From JAFGVL01 sp964546015 (GTDB lineage Bacteria > Bacteroidota > Bacteroidia > Bacteroidales > Paludibacteraceae): a stretch of 64,000 nucleotides of DNA. Positions within the stretch are counted from its first letter, which is position 1, and the number at the start of each line of letters is the position of its first letter. A program made the translations under genes and the position numbers. The DNA lies in contig CAZJHO010000002.1 of NCBI GenBank assembly GCA_964546015.1, forward strand, positions 124,001 through 188,000, read 5' to 3'. Shown here in pieces: positions 34,205 to 42,051 of the stretch. Under the pieces are notes generated by a model. It was not told where the DNA came from. It saw nothing but the letters and a program-made list of their open reading frames with translations, and did no database searches.

Positions 34205-35733
34205 AAATAAAGAATTTAAAGAAGCCTCGTGTTTTTTTCATGTTATTGGATTTATTGCTGTTAAGTGCTGCATTCTTTTCAATATTGTTTTTGTTCCCTT
34301 TTGTGGCAAAGCATCGTTTTGATAAATATGTGGAGCCTTTTATCGTATTTTTACCTATTTGGTTTTTCTTTGGCATCTCTTTTCAAAAATATCATTCTTT
34401 TAGAAATAAAAGTTTGAAATCAAAATTGAAATCAATTTTATCGGCAGATTTGATGGCGATATTTGTTTCTACAATTCTTATTTTATTGTTTCCGGAATTA
34501 AATTTGTCCACAAACTTCTTATTACTTCTTGCCGGAGGGATAATGCTGTTGGAGATTATTGGAGCATTAATTTATTATTCATTCCGCTATGCCGTAATTT
34601 ATGAGCAAGGAGATAACTTTGAATTGTTATCGCAGATGAATGAAAGACGGATATTGAAAAACGATGAGCTTTTAGATGAAGAAACTCAAAATGATATCCG
34701 AAATCTCATATCCCAGACGGTGGGCAGACGCGCATTGGATAAACTTTCTGCAAAATTAAAAATAGGTTGGAAAAATACTTTTGTACTTCATACCGCAAGT
34801 ATTTTTAATATTCAGAATCTTAAAACTAATCGATTCTCTACAATTGTTAATTTAAAGAGGGTGAACGATGTACGAGGAATTAACGACCTTTTTATTGCAG
34901 CCCACGAAAAATTGCCTTTTCATGGGCTTTATGTAGGATGTTTTTATTCCAAAAGTACTCATAAGAAGATATTCTTAAAGCGTTATCCGTTTGGATTGAA
35001 TTACTTTTTATATTCGATCAATTTTATGATAAAGCGTATTATTCCAAAATTGAGAATAACACGCGAAATATATTTTTGGGTAACAGGCGGTAAAGATCGT
35101 ATTTTAAGCAAAGCCGAAATATATGGGCGTTTATACTGTTGTGGTTTTGAGATAGTGGACGAATTTCAAGCCGATAATCGTAGTTTTTTTATTGCCCGAA
35201 AAATAAAAGAACCCAATCGAAGTGAAGTAAAGATTTATGGTCCGATCATTAAACTTAGACGACTGGGTAAAAACGGAAAAGTGTTTTCAGTATATAAATT
35301 CCGTACTATGCACCCGTTTTCAGAATATTTACAGCCATATATTTTCGAAAAAAATAACTTGTGCGAAGGCGGAAAAATTGCCCATGATATTCGAGTAAAT
35401 TCTGTGGGAGCATTTATGCGTAAATATTGGTTGGACGAATTACCTATGTTTATAAATTTATTTAGGGGTGAAATGAAACTTGTAGGTGTTCGTCCTATAA
35501 GTGAACATTATTTTAGTTTGTATTCCAAAGAATTGCAGGAAAAGCGCATAAAGCACCGTCCCGGATTATTACCTCCTTTCTATGCAGATATGCCTAAAAC
35601 TTTACCTGAAATTGAAGCTTCAGAAATGAAATACCTGACTGCTTGCGAAAAGAATGGAACATTTATTACCGACATCCGGTATTTGGGGATGATATTTTAT
35701 AATATTGTCATTAAAAAGGCACGAAGTAAGTAA
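34192..35733 (+). CDS. Undecaprenyl-phosphate sugar-phosphate transferase (WcaJ/WbaP-like)
   Basis: Initiating polyisoprenyl-phosphate sugar-1-phosphate transferase family protein of 513 residues. There are four hydrophobic segments within about the first 130 residues and a degenerate middle domain. The C-terminal catalytic domain has FSVYKFRTMHPFSEYL, YWLDELPMFINLFRGEMKLVGVRPISEHY and HRPGLLPPFYADMP. The usual N-terminal catalytic helix signature (KRxxD) is not obvious, and KIYGPIIKLRRLGKNGK stands where it would be expected, so activity may differ from the norm. It would build the first lipid-linked sugar. Confidence 0.85.
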   Translation: MSEIKIKNLKKPRVFFMLLDLLLLSAAFFSILFLFPFVAKHRFDKYVEPFIVFLPIWFFFGISFQKYHSFRNKSLKSKLKSILSADLMAIFVSTILILLFPELNLSTNFLLLLAGGIMLLEIIGALIYYSFRYAVIYEQGDNFELLSQMNERRILKNDELLDEETQNDIRNLISQTVGRRALDKLSAKLKIGWKNTFVLHTASIFNIQNLKTNRFSTIVNLKRVNDVRGINDLFIAAHEKLPFHGLYVGCFYSKSTHKKIFLKRYPFGLNYFLYSINFMIKRIIPKLRITREIYFWVTGGKDRILSKAEIYGRLYCCGFEIVDEFQADNRSFFIARKIKEPNRSEVKIYGPIIKLRRLGKNGKVFSVYKFRTMHPFSEYLQPYIFEKNNLCEGGKIAHDIRVNSVGAFMRKYWLDELPMFINLFRGEMKLVGVRPISEHYFSLYSKELQEKRIKHRPGLLPPFYADMPKTLPEIEASEMKYLTACEKNGTFITDIRYLGMIFYNIVIKKARSK

Positions 35734-35753
35734 AATTTAGTAATTTCTTGTTT

Positions 35754-36887
35754 ATGAGAAAAATAGAAATGGTTGACTTAAAGGCACAGTATGCCAAGAT
35801 CAAATCCGAAATTGACAAAGGAATTCAAGAAGTAATTGATAGCACGGCTTTTATTCGTGGTCCGAAAGTGACTGAATTTCAGCATAACTTAGAAGAATAT
35901 TTAGGAGTAAAGCATGTAATTCCGGTAGGAAACGGAACAGATGCTCTTCAGATTGCATTGATGGCGCTTGGATTAAAGCCGGGTGACGAAGTTATTACAC
36001 CTACATTCACTTTTATTGCAACGGCAGAAGTTGTAGCTTTATTAGAACTTATACCTGTGGTAGTAGATGTTGAGCCGGATACTTTTTGCATTTCTGTTGA
36101 GGCTGTAAAAAAAGCTATTACACCGCGAACAAGAGCCATCGTTCCTGTTCATTTGTTCGGGCAAAATGCTAACATGGAGGCTTTATTAGAATTAGCAAAA
36201 GAACACAATCTGTATATAGTTGAAGATGCTTGTCAATCAATAGGTTCGGATTATATTTTTTCGGATGGGAAACAAGTAAAGTCCGGCTGTATGGGCGATA
36301 TTGGATGTACATCGTTTTTCCCGTCTAAAAATTTAGGTTGCTATGGCGACGGAGGAGCAATTTTTACTAATAATACCGAATTAGCCGAAAAAATGCAAGC
36401 TATCAGCAATCATGGAATGGTCATTCGTTATCATCATGATATAGTGGGAGTTAACTCCCGTTTAGATACCATTCAGGCAGCTATTTTGGATGTGAAATTA
36501 CGGCATTTGGACGAATATAATGCTGCTCGTCAGCGGGTGGCTAAGGCTTATGCCAAAGCTTTCGGTGATTGCGACAAGTTACAAATTCCTGTAGAGTCAC
36601 CATTTTCGACACATGTGTATCATCAATATACATTAAAATTGAAAGGTATTGACCGCGCCAAGTTGCAAAAACATTTATCGGATAAAGGGATTCCGAGTAT
36701 GATTTATTACCCGATTCCTTTGCATTTACAAAAAGCCTATCAAGACCCGCGTTATAAGGCAGGCGATTTTCCTGTCGCCGAAATGTTAAGTGCCTGTGTG
36801 CTTTCATTACCGATTCATACAGAAATGGACGAAGAACAATTGGATTATATAACTAAATCAGTTTTGGAAGGAATAAGTAGCTGTTGA
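35754..36887 (+). CDS. wbpE: DegT/DnrJ/EryC1 aminotransferase, WbpE/WlbC/PorR-like
   Basis: PLP-dependent nucleotide-sugar aminotransferase of 377 residues from ATG 35754. An upstream in-frame TTG at 35748 is less likely. Motifs: IEMVDLKAQYAKIK, FIRGPKVTEFQ, GNGTDALQIALMALGLKPGD, PVVVDVEPDTF, VEDACQSIGS and the PLP lysine in SFFPSKNLGCYGDGGA. With wbpB- and wbpD-like genes nearby it fits transamination of UDP-3-keto-GlcNAcA to the 3-amino sugar. In Porphyromonas a homolog (PorR) is required for A-LPS and for anchoring T9SS cargo, as I recall. Confidence 0.9.
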   Translation: MRKIEMVDLKAQYAKIKSEIDKGIQEVIDSTAFIRGPKVTEFQHNLEEYLGVKHVIPVGNGTDALQIALMALGLKPGDEVITPTFTFIATAEVVALLELIPVVVDVEPDTFCISVEAVKKAITPRTRAIVPVHLFGQNANMEALLELAKEHNLYIVEDACQSIGSDYIFSDGKQVKSGCMGDIGCTSFFPSKNLGCYGDGGAIFTNNTELAEKMQAISNHGMVIRYHHDIVGVNSRLDTIQAAILDVKLRHLDEYNAARQRVAKAYAKAFGDCDKLQIPVESPFSTHVYHQYTLKLKGIDRAKLQKHLSDKGIPSMIYYPIPLHLQKAYQDPRYKAGDFPVAEMLSACVLSLPIHTEMDEEQLDYITKSVLEGISSC

Positions 36888-37410
36888 TTTGTTGATGAGG
36901 TTATTTGTTTATTTGTGAAATAAACTATAGAGGAAGTAAATCATTTAAGCAACTAAATTAATTCAACAGTTCAGCCAATAATTAATATGCACAAATCAAC
37001 ATGACAAACTACCAATATTCTTTCGAAAGATTAGAAGTATGGCAAAAAGCTCGTCTATTTGTAGTAAAAGTTTATAAGTTAACCAAAAAATATCCTAATG
37101 AGGAAAAGTATGGACTTGTTTCACAAATGAACAGAGCATCCATATCTATTACTTCAAATATTGCAGAAGGGATTTCACGGTCTCTTTAAAAGACCAAATA
37201 AGATTTATGGAAATCGCTTATGGTTCAGCTTTAGAACTTTATTGTCAGTTGGTAAGTTCATTTGATTTAGAGTTTATTTCTGCAGAAGAATTTCAAGAAG
37301 CTGATTTGCAATTAAAAGAAATTACGAATAAACTCAATGCATTGAAAAATAGTCAAGAAAAACGATTGAACGAAAAATAAATAAACAAATAAACCCATCA
37401 ACAAATCAAC
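36884..37410. mobile_element. Inverted-repeat-bounded S23/four-helix-bundle unit
   Basis: A 527-base segment bounded by inverted 30-base repeats at 36884-36913 and 37381-37410, identical at 28 of 30 positions. The left end begins GTTGATTTGTTGATG and the right end is its reverse complement. The left repeat overlaps the wbpE stop codon and the right one ends 5 bases before the wbpD ATG. Inside is a frameshifted S23-type gene and no transposase. It looks like a small non-autonomous inserted unit; mobility is inference. Confidence 0.6.
37001..37380 (+). pseudogene. Four-helix bundle protein (S23/IVP family), frameshifted
   Basis: ATG 37001 reads MTNYQYSFERLEVWQKARLF, YPNEEKYGLVSQMNRASISI and TSNIAEGISRSL, then stops at 37187. 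The family sequence resumes in another frame as DQIRFMEIAYGSALELYCQL, ending with KNSQEKRLNEK and a stop at 37378-37380. One base appears to be missing near 37185, so the gene is broken or there is a sequencing error. The S23/Avd-type fold occurs in rRNA intervening sequences and retroelement accessory proteins. There is no rRNA or reverse transcriptase here. Confidence 0.88.
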
Positions 37411-37415
37411 ATAGA

Positions 37416-37994
37416 ATGGACTATTTCGCACACGAATCCGCCTATATCGACGAAGGATGTACGATAGGAAAGGGCACTAAGATCTGGCATTTTTCGCATA
37501 TAATGTCGAATTGTACTATAGGCGAACAATGTAATATTGGTCAAAATGTAGTAATTTCGCCTGGTGTTGTATTAGGTCGAAATGTAAAAGTACAAAATAA
37601 TGTATCGGTATATACCGGAGTTATTTGCGAGGATGATGTTTTTCTCGGCCCTTCGATGGTATTTACTAATGTGATTAATCCGCGTAGCCATGTGTCTCGT
37701 AAGGACGAATACAAATCGACCATTCTTCGTACAGGTTGTTCGATAGGAGCTAATGCGACCATTGTTTGCGGTAACGAAATAGGCGAGTATGCGTTGATTG
37801 GAGCAGGGTCAGTAGTAACAAAATCCGTAAAACCATACGCGCTTATGGCGGGAAATCCTGCCAGACAAATCGGCTGGGTAAGTAAATTTGGTGAGCGTTT
37901 GGATTTTGACAGCTTAGGAACCGCATTCTGTCGTGAAACGGGAGAAAAGTATCAATTGAAAGAGGGAACGGTTTCTGTAATTTCCAATGTGTAA
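37416..37994 (+). CDS. wbpD: UDP-2-acetamido-3-amino-2,3-dideoxyglucuronate N-acetyltransferase (WbpD/WlbB-like)
   Basis: A 192-residue left-handed beta-helix acetyltransferase matching WbpD/WlbB in length and motifs. It has YIDEGCTIGKGTKIWHFSHI with the catalytic-type His, IGQNVVISPGVVLGRNVKVQNNVSVYTGV, GPSMVFTNVINPRS and ANATIVCGNEIGEYALIGAGSVVTK. It acetylates the 3-amino group made by the WbpE-like enzyme, giving UDP-diNAc-uronate. It is separated from wbpE by the S23 unit and from wbpB by a decayed stretch. Confidence 0.92.
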   Translation: MDYFAHESAYIDEGCTIGKGTKIWHFSHIMSNCTIGEQCNIGQNVVISPGVVLGRNVKVQNNVSVYTGVICEDDVFLGPSMVFTNVINPRSHVSRKDEYKSTILRTGCSIGANATIVCGNEIGEYALIGAGSVVTKSVKPYALMAGNPARQIGWVSKFGERLDFDSLGTAFCRETGEKYQLKEGTVSVISNV

Positions 37995-38118
37995 GCATTC
38001 ACTATATTATCCAACGAATGAAAAGTTACTTGCGGAAATCAAAGAACTTCAAAAAATAATAGCTAAGATAATTATACAAGCAAAAATAAAATTACCGGTT
38101 AATTACCAATTATCTTAA
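37995..38118 (+). pseudogene. Probable 3' scrap of a second S23-like gene
   Basis: Directly after the wbpD stop, one frame reads TNEKLLAEIKELQKIIAKII and ends with a stop near 38118, with no start of its own. The charged amphipathic helix resembles the C-terminal helix of S23/four-helix-bundle proteins. Short A+T-rich words (TTGAAAATTGAA, AATTGAAAAATTGA) follow to 38166. Family assignment is tentative. Confidence 0.4.
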
Positions 38119-38169
38119 TTGAATAGTTGAAAATTGAATTGGAAATTAAACAATTGAAAAATTGATTCT

Positions 38170-39198
38170 ATGATAAAATTTGCAGTAATAGGACAGGGGC
38201 ATATCGGAAAACGCCATGCTGAGATGATTCGTAGAGATTCGAATTCTGAATTGATAGCTGTGTGTGATATTTTGCCTAAAGAAAAAGTCGGCTTGGCAGA
38301 TATTACCGAACAATATTTCACTTCATTCGAAGATTTTCTTGCTTCCGATTTGGATGTTGATGTTGTAAATGTTTGTACACCAAATGGATGTCATGCCGAT
38401 TATACTTTAAAATGCCTCGAAAAACATTATCATGTCGTTATCGAAAAACCAATCGCTTTGACTAAAGTTGATGCCGAAAAAATATTATTTAAGTCGCTTG
38501 AAGTTTCTCGTCATGTGTTTTGTGTGATGCAAAACCGCTATTCGCCACCATCGGTTTGGTTAAAAGAAATTGTAGATAATAATGTACTAGGCGATATTTA
38601 TATAGTGAAACTCGACTGCTATTGGAATCGCGACGACCGTTATTATAAATCAGGCAATTGGCATGGTAACGCCCGTTTAGATGGAGGAACTTTGTTCACT
38701 CAATTTTCACATTTTATTGATATTATGTATTGGTTGTTTGGTGATATTACAAATATAAAAGGCAATTTCCACGATTTCTGTCATCAAAATTTAACTGATT
38801 TTGAAGATAGTGGTGTGGTAACTTTCGATTTTATCAATGGTGGAATGGGTAGTCTGAATTATTCCACAGCCGTATGGGATACCAATCTCGAGAGCAGCAT
38901 TACCATAATTGGTTCTAAAGGGACGGTAAAAGTAGCCGGACAGTATATGAACGAAGTAGTTTATTGCCATGTAAAAGACTATCAAATGCCGGAATTGGCA
39001 CCATCAAATCCGCCTAATGATTATGGTCAGTACAAAGGTTCGGCACAAAATCACCATTACATAATTGAAAATGTAGTGGATAAATTGACTGAGAAAGGCA
39101 CAATAACCACTAATGTATTGGAAGGCTTAAAAGTGGTAGATATTATTGAGCGTATCTATCAAGTGCGTGATAGCCAATGGAAAAAACTTACAACTTAA
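38170..39198 (+). CDS. wbpB: Gfo/Idh/MocA oxidoreductase, WbpB/WlbA-like
   Basis: NAD-dependent nucleotide-sugar dehydrogenase of 342 residues. An N-terminal Rossmann motif FAVIGQGHIGKRHAEMI is followed by DVVNVCTPNGCHADYTLKCL, VVIEKPIALT and LDGGTLFTQFSHFIDIMYWL. This closely fits WlbA/WbpB, which oxidizes the 3-OH of UDP-GlcNAcA to the 3-keto form used by the WbpE-type aminotransferase. UDP-GlcNAc 6-dehydrogenase (WbpA), needed to make its substrate, is not in this window. Last gene of the glycan locus. Confidence 0.9.
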   Translation: MIKFAVIGQGHIGKRHAEMIRRDSNSELIAVCDILPKEKVGLADITEQYFTSFEDFLASDLDVDVVNVCTPNGCHADYTLKCLEKHYHVVIEKPIALTKVDAEKILFKSLEVSRHVFCVMQNRYSPPSVWLKEIVDNNVLGDIYIVKLDCYWNRDDRYYKSGNWHGNARLDGGTLFTQFSHFIDIMYWLFGDITNIKGNFHDFCHQNLTDFEDSGVVTFDFINGGMGSLNYSTAVWDTNLESSITIIGSKGTVKVAGQYMNEVVYCHVKDYQMPELAPSNPPNDYGQYKGSAQNHHYIIENVVDKLTEKGTITTNVLEGLKVVDIIERIYQVRDSQWKKLTT

Positions 39199-39209
39199 AA
39201 TTACTTATT

Positions 39210-39656
39210 ATGATACAGCGGATTCAAAGTGTTTATTTAGTCGTCGTTGTGGTTTTGTGGACGGTGATGCTGTTTACACCTATGGAAATGCAATATGATG
39301 GGCAGTCTTTTGGGTGGAATTATGAAACGATCTTCTGGGAGGATGGGAAAGTTTTAGAAGGAAATTATTTGCTGACGGCATTAGAGGTAATTATTCCCTT
39401 GATGGCGTTGATTACTGTATTTTTATATAAAAACAGACCGTTGCAAATCCGTCTGATAATTATTAACATCGTGTTAATGCTCGGTTTTTATCCTTTACTG
39501 GCGATGTATCTCTATATGGCAAGTCAACTGGCGATGTATTTTGTATTTAAAATAATAGTGCTTTTTCCTTTGATAAGCGCTATATTATCTTATTTAGCAA
39601 TCAGAGCTATAAAAAAAGACGAAGCCTTAGTGCGTGCTGTCAATAGGATACGGTAG
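39210..39656 (+). CDS. DUF4293 family membrane protein
   Basis: A 148-residue protein from ATG 39210 (MIQRIQSVYLVVVVVLWTVM). An upstream ATG in the wbpB tail would add 11 unlikely residues. It has four hydrophobic segments and a short basic C-terminus (RAIKKDEALVRAVNRIR). This matches the Bacteroidota-specific DUF4293 family, function unknown. It is followed immediately by a strong terminator, so it is probably the last gene transcribed from the locus side. Confidence 0.88.
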   Translation: MIQRIQSVYLVVVVVLWTVMLFTPMEMQYDGQSFGWNYETIFWEDGKVLEGNYLLTALEVIIPLMALITVFLYKNRPLQIRLIIINIVLMLGFYPLLAMYLYMASQLAMYFVFKIIVLFPLISAILSYLAIRAIKKDEALVRAVNRIR

Positions 39657-39682
39657 AACTTGAAAAGGAATCGATTCCATAA

Positions 39683-39725
39683 AAACCCCCGATTCAACCA
39701 TATTTATTTGGTGAATTGGGGGTTT
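39683..39725 (+). terminator. Rho-independent terminator after DUF4293
   Basis: Left arm AAACCCCCGATTC pairs with GAATTGGGGGTTT (one G-T pair), and the stem continues ACCA/TGGT after a one-base bulge, with loop TATTTATT. It is followed by GTTTTAC. It ends the plus-strand polysaccharide locus. Confidence 0.9.
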
Positions 39726-39761
39726 GTTTTACAAATTTAATCTTATAAAAAAACAAATGCT

Positions 39762-39793
39762 AAAAGCGATGAATTGACTAATCCATCGCTTTT
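39762..39793 (-). terminator. Terminator of the flavodoxin/DUF2023 operon
   Basis: A perfect 10-bp stem (AAAAGCGATG / CATCGCTTTT) with a 12-base loop, at the 3' side of the minus-strand operon. On the minus strand a T-rich stretch follows (TTTGTTTTTTT). It faces the plus-strand terminator at 39683. Confidence 0.85.
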
Positions 39794-39851
39794 CCCCGCG
39801 TTACGGGATTATTATAAAACACTAAATATCCAAAGTTTATAATTTGTCTGA

Positions 39852-40241
39852 TTAAGAGGCTTCGGCTAAAATTTTTTGTCTGTTTGCCAGCTTAGAATAT
39901 CCGGCACTGGCAGTTTCTTTTGAGCTTTTTTTGCAATATCGGCGGCATTGTTCACAAATGCTATAACCTAAAATAGCTCCCAACATAAAGTCTTCTTCGG
40001 GCGAGAGTTCATTAAGTGGTTTATTGCATAATTTACTAACGACATCAATGCATACTTGCTCGCCAAAAAAAATATTGAATCGTTGCTTACTTAAGGGACA
40101 AATAAAATATGACAGTTTGCTGCTTTCAAGCTTTTTTATTACCAAGTCTTTTGAATCCGTAGGCAATGTACACAGAGCCATGCTGCGAACTCCTTTTTTA
40201 CATTCATATATTTGGTGTGAAAAAACTTTTAAATAATCCAT
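39852..40241 (-). CDS. DUF2023 family protein next to flavodoxin
   Basis: A 129-residue protein from ATG 40241 (MDYLKVFSHQIYECKKGVRS). The frame is open further upstream into the flavodoxin stop region, but this start fits the family. It has NIFFGEQVCIDVV, LSPEEDFMLGAILGYSICEQCRRYCKK (Cys pairs) and a basic tail. The pairing with flavodoxin matches DUF2023, whose function is unknown. The cysteines could bind metal or be redox active. Confidence 0.75.
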   Translation of the reverse strand: MDYLKVFSHQIYECKKGVRSMALCTLPTDSKDLVIKKLESSKLSYFICPLSKQRFNIFFGEQVCIDVVSKLCNKPLNELSPEEDFMLGAILGYSICEQCRRYCKKSSKETASAGYSKLANRQKILAEAS

Positions 40242-40261
40242 GTATCTGGTTTTAATTATTT

Positions 40262-40777
40262 TTACAAACCACATTCGACTTTTAGTTGCTCTACCCAGCG
40301 ACTGACGCGTTGTTCTGTCTTATTGTCTTCATTGTCAGCGTCAATAGGTAGTCCACAAAAAGCCCCGTTTTTAATGGCTTTTGAAGTATCGAACGAATAG
40401 TCTGAAACATCAACTCCTTGTCCTACTATTTTTGCACCTGCTTTTTCGGCTGCTTCGGCAATAATGCCAATAGCATCACAAAATGTGTCGGAGTAAGACG
40501 AAGAATCGCCTGCGCCAAACACGGCTACTTCTTTACCTGAAAGGTTTAGTTGAGCGAATTGATTGATAAAATTACCATCCCAGTCGTCTTGTAAATCGCC
40601 GTCACCCCAAGTGGACGAACCTAGAAAAAGTACATCGTAGTTAATTAATTCGTTGGGTGAAATGCTTGACACTTCTTTCAAATTACTTTTTTCAATGCCT
40701 AATTTCGCTGCAATACTTTCGGCAACACTTTGTGTGTTACCCATAGTTGAACCGTAAAAAATACCGATTGTTTTCAT
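40262..40777 (-). CDS. fldA: Flavodoxin
   Basis: A long-chain flavodoxin of 171 residues that carries electrons with FMN in place of ferredoxin. The phosphate-binding loop is FYGSTMGNTQSVAE. The FMN-flanking loops are GSSTWGDGDLQDDW and FGAGDSSSYSDTFCDAIG. It is cotranscribed with the DUF2023 gene. A predicted promoter and overlapping palindrome lie at 40795-40836, suggesting regulation, possibly by iron, though no factor can be named from sequence. Confidence 0.96.
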   Translation of the reverse strand: MKTIGIFYGSTMGNTQSVAESIAAKLGIEKSNLKEVSSISPNELINYDVLFLGSSTWGDGDLQDDWDGNFINQFAQLNLSGKEVAVFGAGDSSSYSDTFCDAIGIIAEAAEKAGAKIVGQGVDVSDYSFDTSKAIKNGAFCGLPIDADNEDNKTEQRVSRWVEQLKVECGL

Positions 40778-40794
40778 TGGTTTTTTTATTTTTA

Positions 40795-40836
40795 ATTAGT
40801 AATGCAAAGTTACTAATAGAACACATGCTGTTCAAT
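40795..40836 (-). promoter_or_regulatory. Flavodoxin promoter with an overlapping palindrome
   Basis: On the minus strand, TAACTTTG (40805-40812) matches TAnnTTTG, with ATTG (33-box, one mismatch) at 40833-40836, 20 nt away. A perfect inverted repeat ATTAGTAA-N7-TTACTAAT (40795-40817) is centred on the 7-box. That placement suits a repressor operator. Pattern evidence only. Confidence 0.5.
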
Positions 40837-40902
40837 CACTTATTGTAGGTATTTTTTGTATGTTTATTGGGCTTGTGTAGGGATTAGAGAGTAAATTTTA
40901 AT

Positions 40903-41982
40903 TTATTTAGGTGCTTTCCAATAAAAATAAAATGTAATTAAAGAGAAAACAATGTTCGGCAACCATACGGCTAATAGTGGCGACATGCTTCCATTAATGG
41001 AGAATGACGATGTAAAGGTCGAGAATAGTACATACAGGGCACTGAGCAATAAGCCTAAACCAAGGTTAACACCGGTTCCGCCGCGCACTTTTTTAGACGA
41101 CAGCGACACGCCCATAATGGTAAGAATAAATGCAGCGAAAGGCATCGAAAAGCGTTTGTAATATTCGTCTTCGAAAGCCTTGATAGCACCTACGCCCCGG
41201 GTGCGTTGGCGGTCTATATATTCGCTCAATTCTTTTGTAGTCATTTGCGGGCTTTCTTTTATGCTGACAAAAAAATCGGCAGGTATAATATTAATGACCG
41301 TATCAATGCTGCTTCCGGAGGTAAGACTTTCGTGTATTCCGTTAAATTCTCGAATCAGATAATTTTTCATTCGCCATTTATTTTGTAGGCTATCCCACTG
41401 CAATTCCTGCGCAGATATACGGGAAATAAGGGTTTTCCCATTGAATTTTTCCATAGATACTTCGTATCCGATATTTCTTGATGCTTCGAAATGCCCTATA
41501 TATAGAATTATGCCTTTTTCTACTTCCAACTGGATATTGGAAACGCTTTCTTTACGGAATGTTTTTATATATTTATTTTCGAATTCGAGTCGTATTTTAT
41601 TTGATTGAGGAATAACATAGCTTCCCAATACAAAAATAGCTATCGCAATAAGAGCTGCTGTAATAAGATACGGGCGTAAAAGTCTGTTGTAACTTATCCC
41701 GCTGGATTGCATAGCGATTATTTCGCTATTATCTGCCAACTTAGATGTGAAAAATATTACCGAAATAAACACAAACAGCGGACTAAGCATATTGAAGAAA
41801 AACGGGATAAAATTCAGGTAATAGTCAAAAATAATGGCATTGAGAGGAGTATGTTTATCATAGAATTTATCCACTTTCTCTGTCAAATCCAAAACGATAA
41901 TAATACTTATGATTAGAATAATTGATAGAATAAAAGCTCCTAAAAATTTACGGATAATATACCAGTCGAGTTTTTTTATCAT
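40903..41982 (-). CDS. LptF/LptG-family (YjgP/YjgQ) LPS export permease
   Basis: A membrane component of the Lpt machine that extracts LPS from the inner membrane for transport to the outer membrane. The 359-residue protein has three hydrophobic segments within the first ~120 residues, including LDLTEKVDKFYDKHTPL and SEIIAMQSSGISYNRLLRP. A periplasmic beta-jellyroll-type middle follows, then three C-terminal segments. Whether it is LptF or LptG is not decided by what I can see. It is followed 69 bases upstream by tgt, a neighbour pairing common in Bacteroidota. Confidence 0.9.
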   Translation of the reverse strand: MIKKLDWYIIRKFLGAFILSIILIISIIIVLDLTEKVDKFYDKHTPLNAIIFDYYLNFIPFFFNMLSPLFVFISVIFFTSKLADNSEIIAMQSSGISYNRLLRPYLITAALIAIAIFVLGSYVIPQSNKIRLEFENKYIKTFRKESVSNIQLEVEKGIILYIGHFEASRNIGYEVSMEKFNGKTLISRISAQELQWDSLQNKWRMKNYLIREFNGIHESLTSGSSIDTVINIIPADFFVSIKESPQMTTKELSEYIDRQRTRGVGAIKAFEDEYYKRFSMPFAAFILTIMGVSLSSKKVRGGTGVNLGLGLLLSALYVLFSTFTSSFSINGSMSPLLAVWLPNIVFSLITFYFYWKAPK

Positions 41983-42004
41983 AATTATTTAGTTAAAAGT
42001 GGAA

Positions 42005-42049
42005 AATGGAAAGTGGAAAATTGTAGATTTCAGTTTTCAACTTTCAATT
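42005..42049. repeat. Imperfect inverted word repeat between tgt and the LptF/G gene
   Basis: Words of the GAAAGTGGAAAATTG type (42005-42023) are mirrored by a reverse-complement copy at 42031-42049, matching at about 16 of 19 positions. The gap also contains AAAAGTGG upstream. Related words occur at 3356-3428, 38121-38166, 43190-43247 and 45265-45320. They look like a family of short intergenic repeats; function unknown. Confidence 0.5.
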
Positions 42050-42051
42050 AA

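Noticed and set aside
37001..37380. Diversity-generating retroelement accessory gene (Avd)
   Set aside because: The fold family is related, but there is no reverse transcriptase or template/variable repeat in the window.
36884..37410. Invertible promoter or shufflon
   Set aside because: Inverted repeats are present, but the enclosed DNA is a broken S23 gene, no good promoter match lies inside, and no recombinase gene is near.
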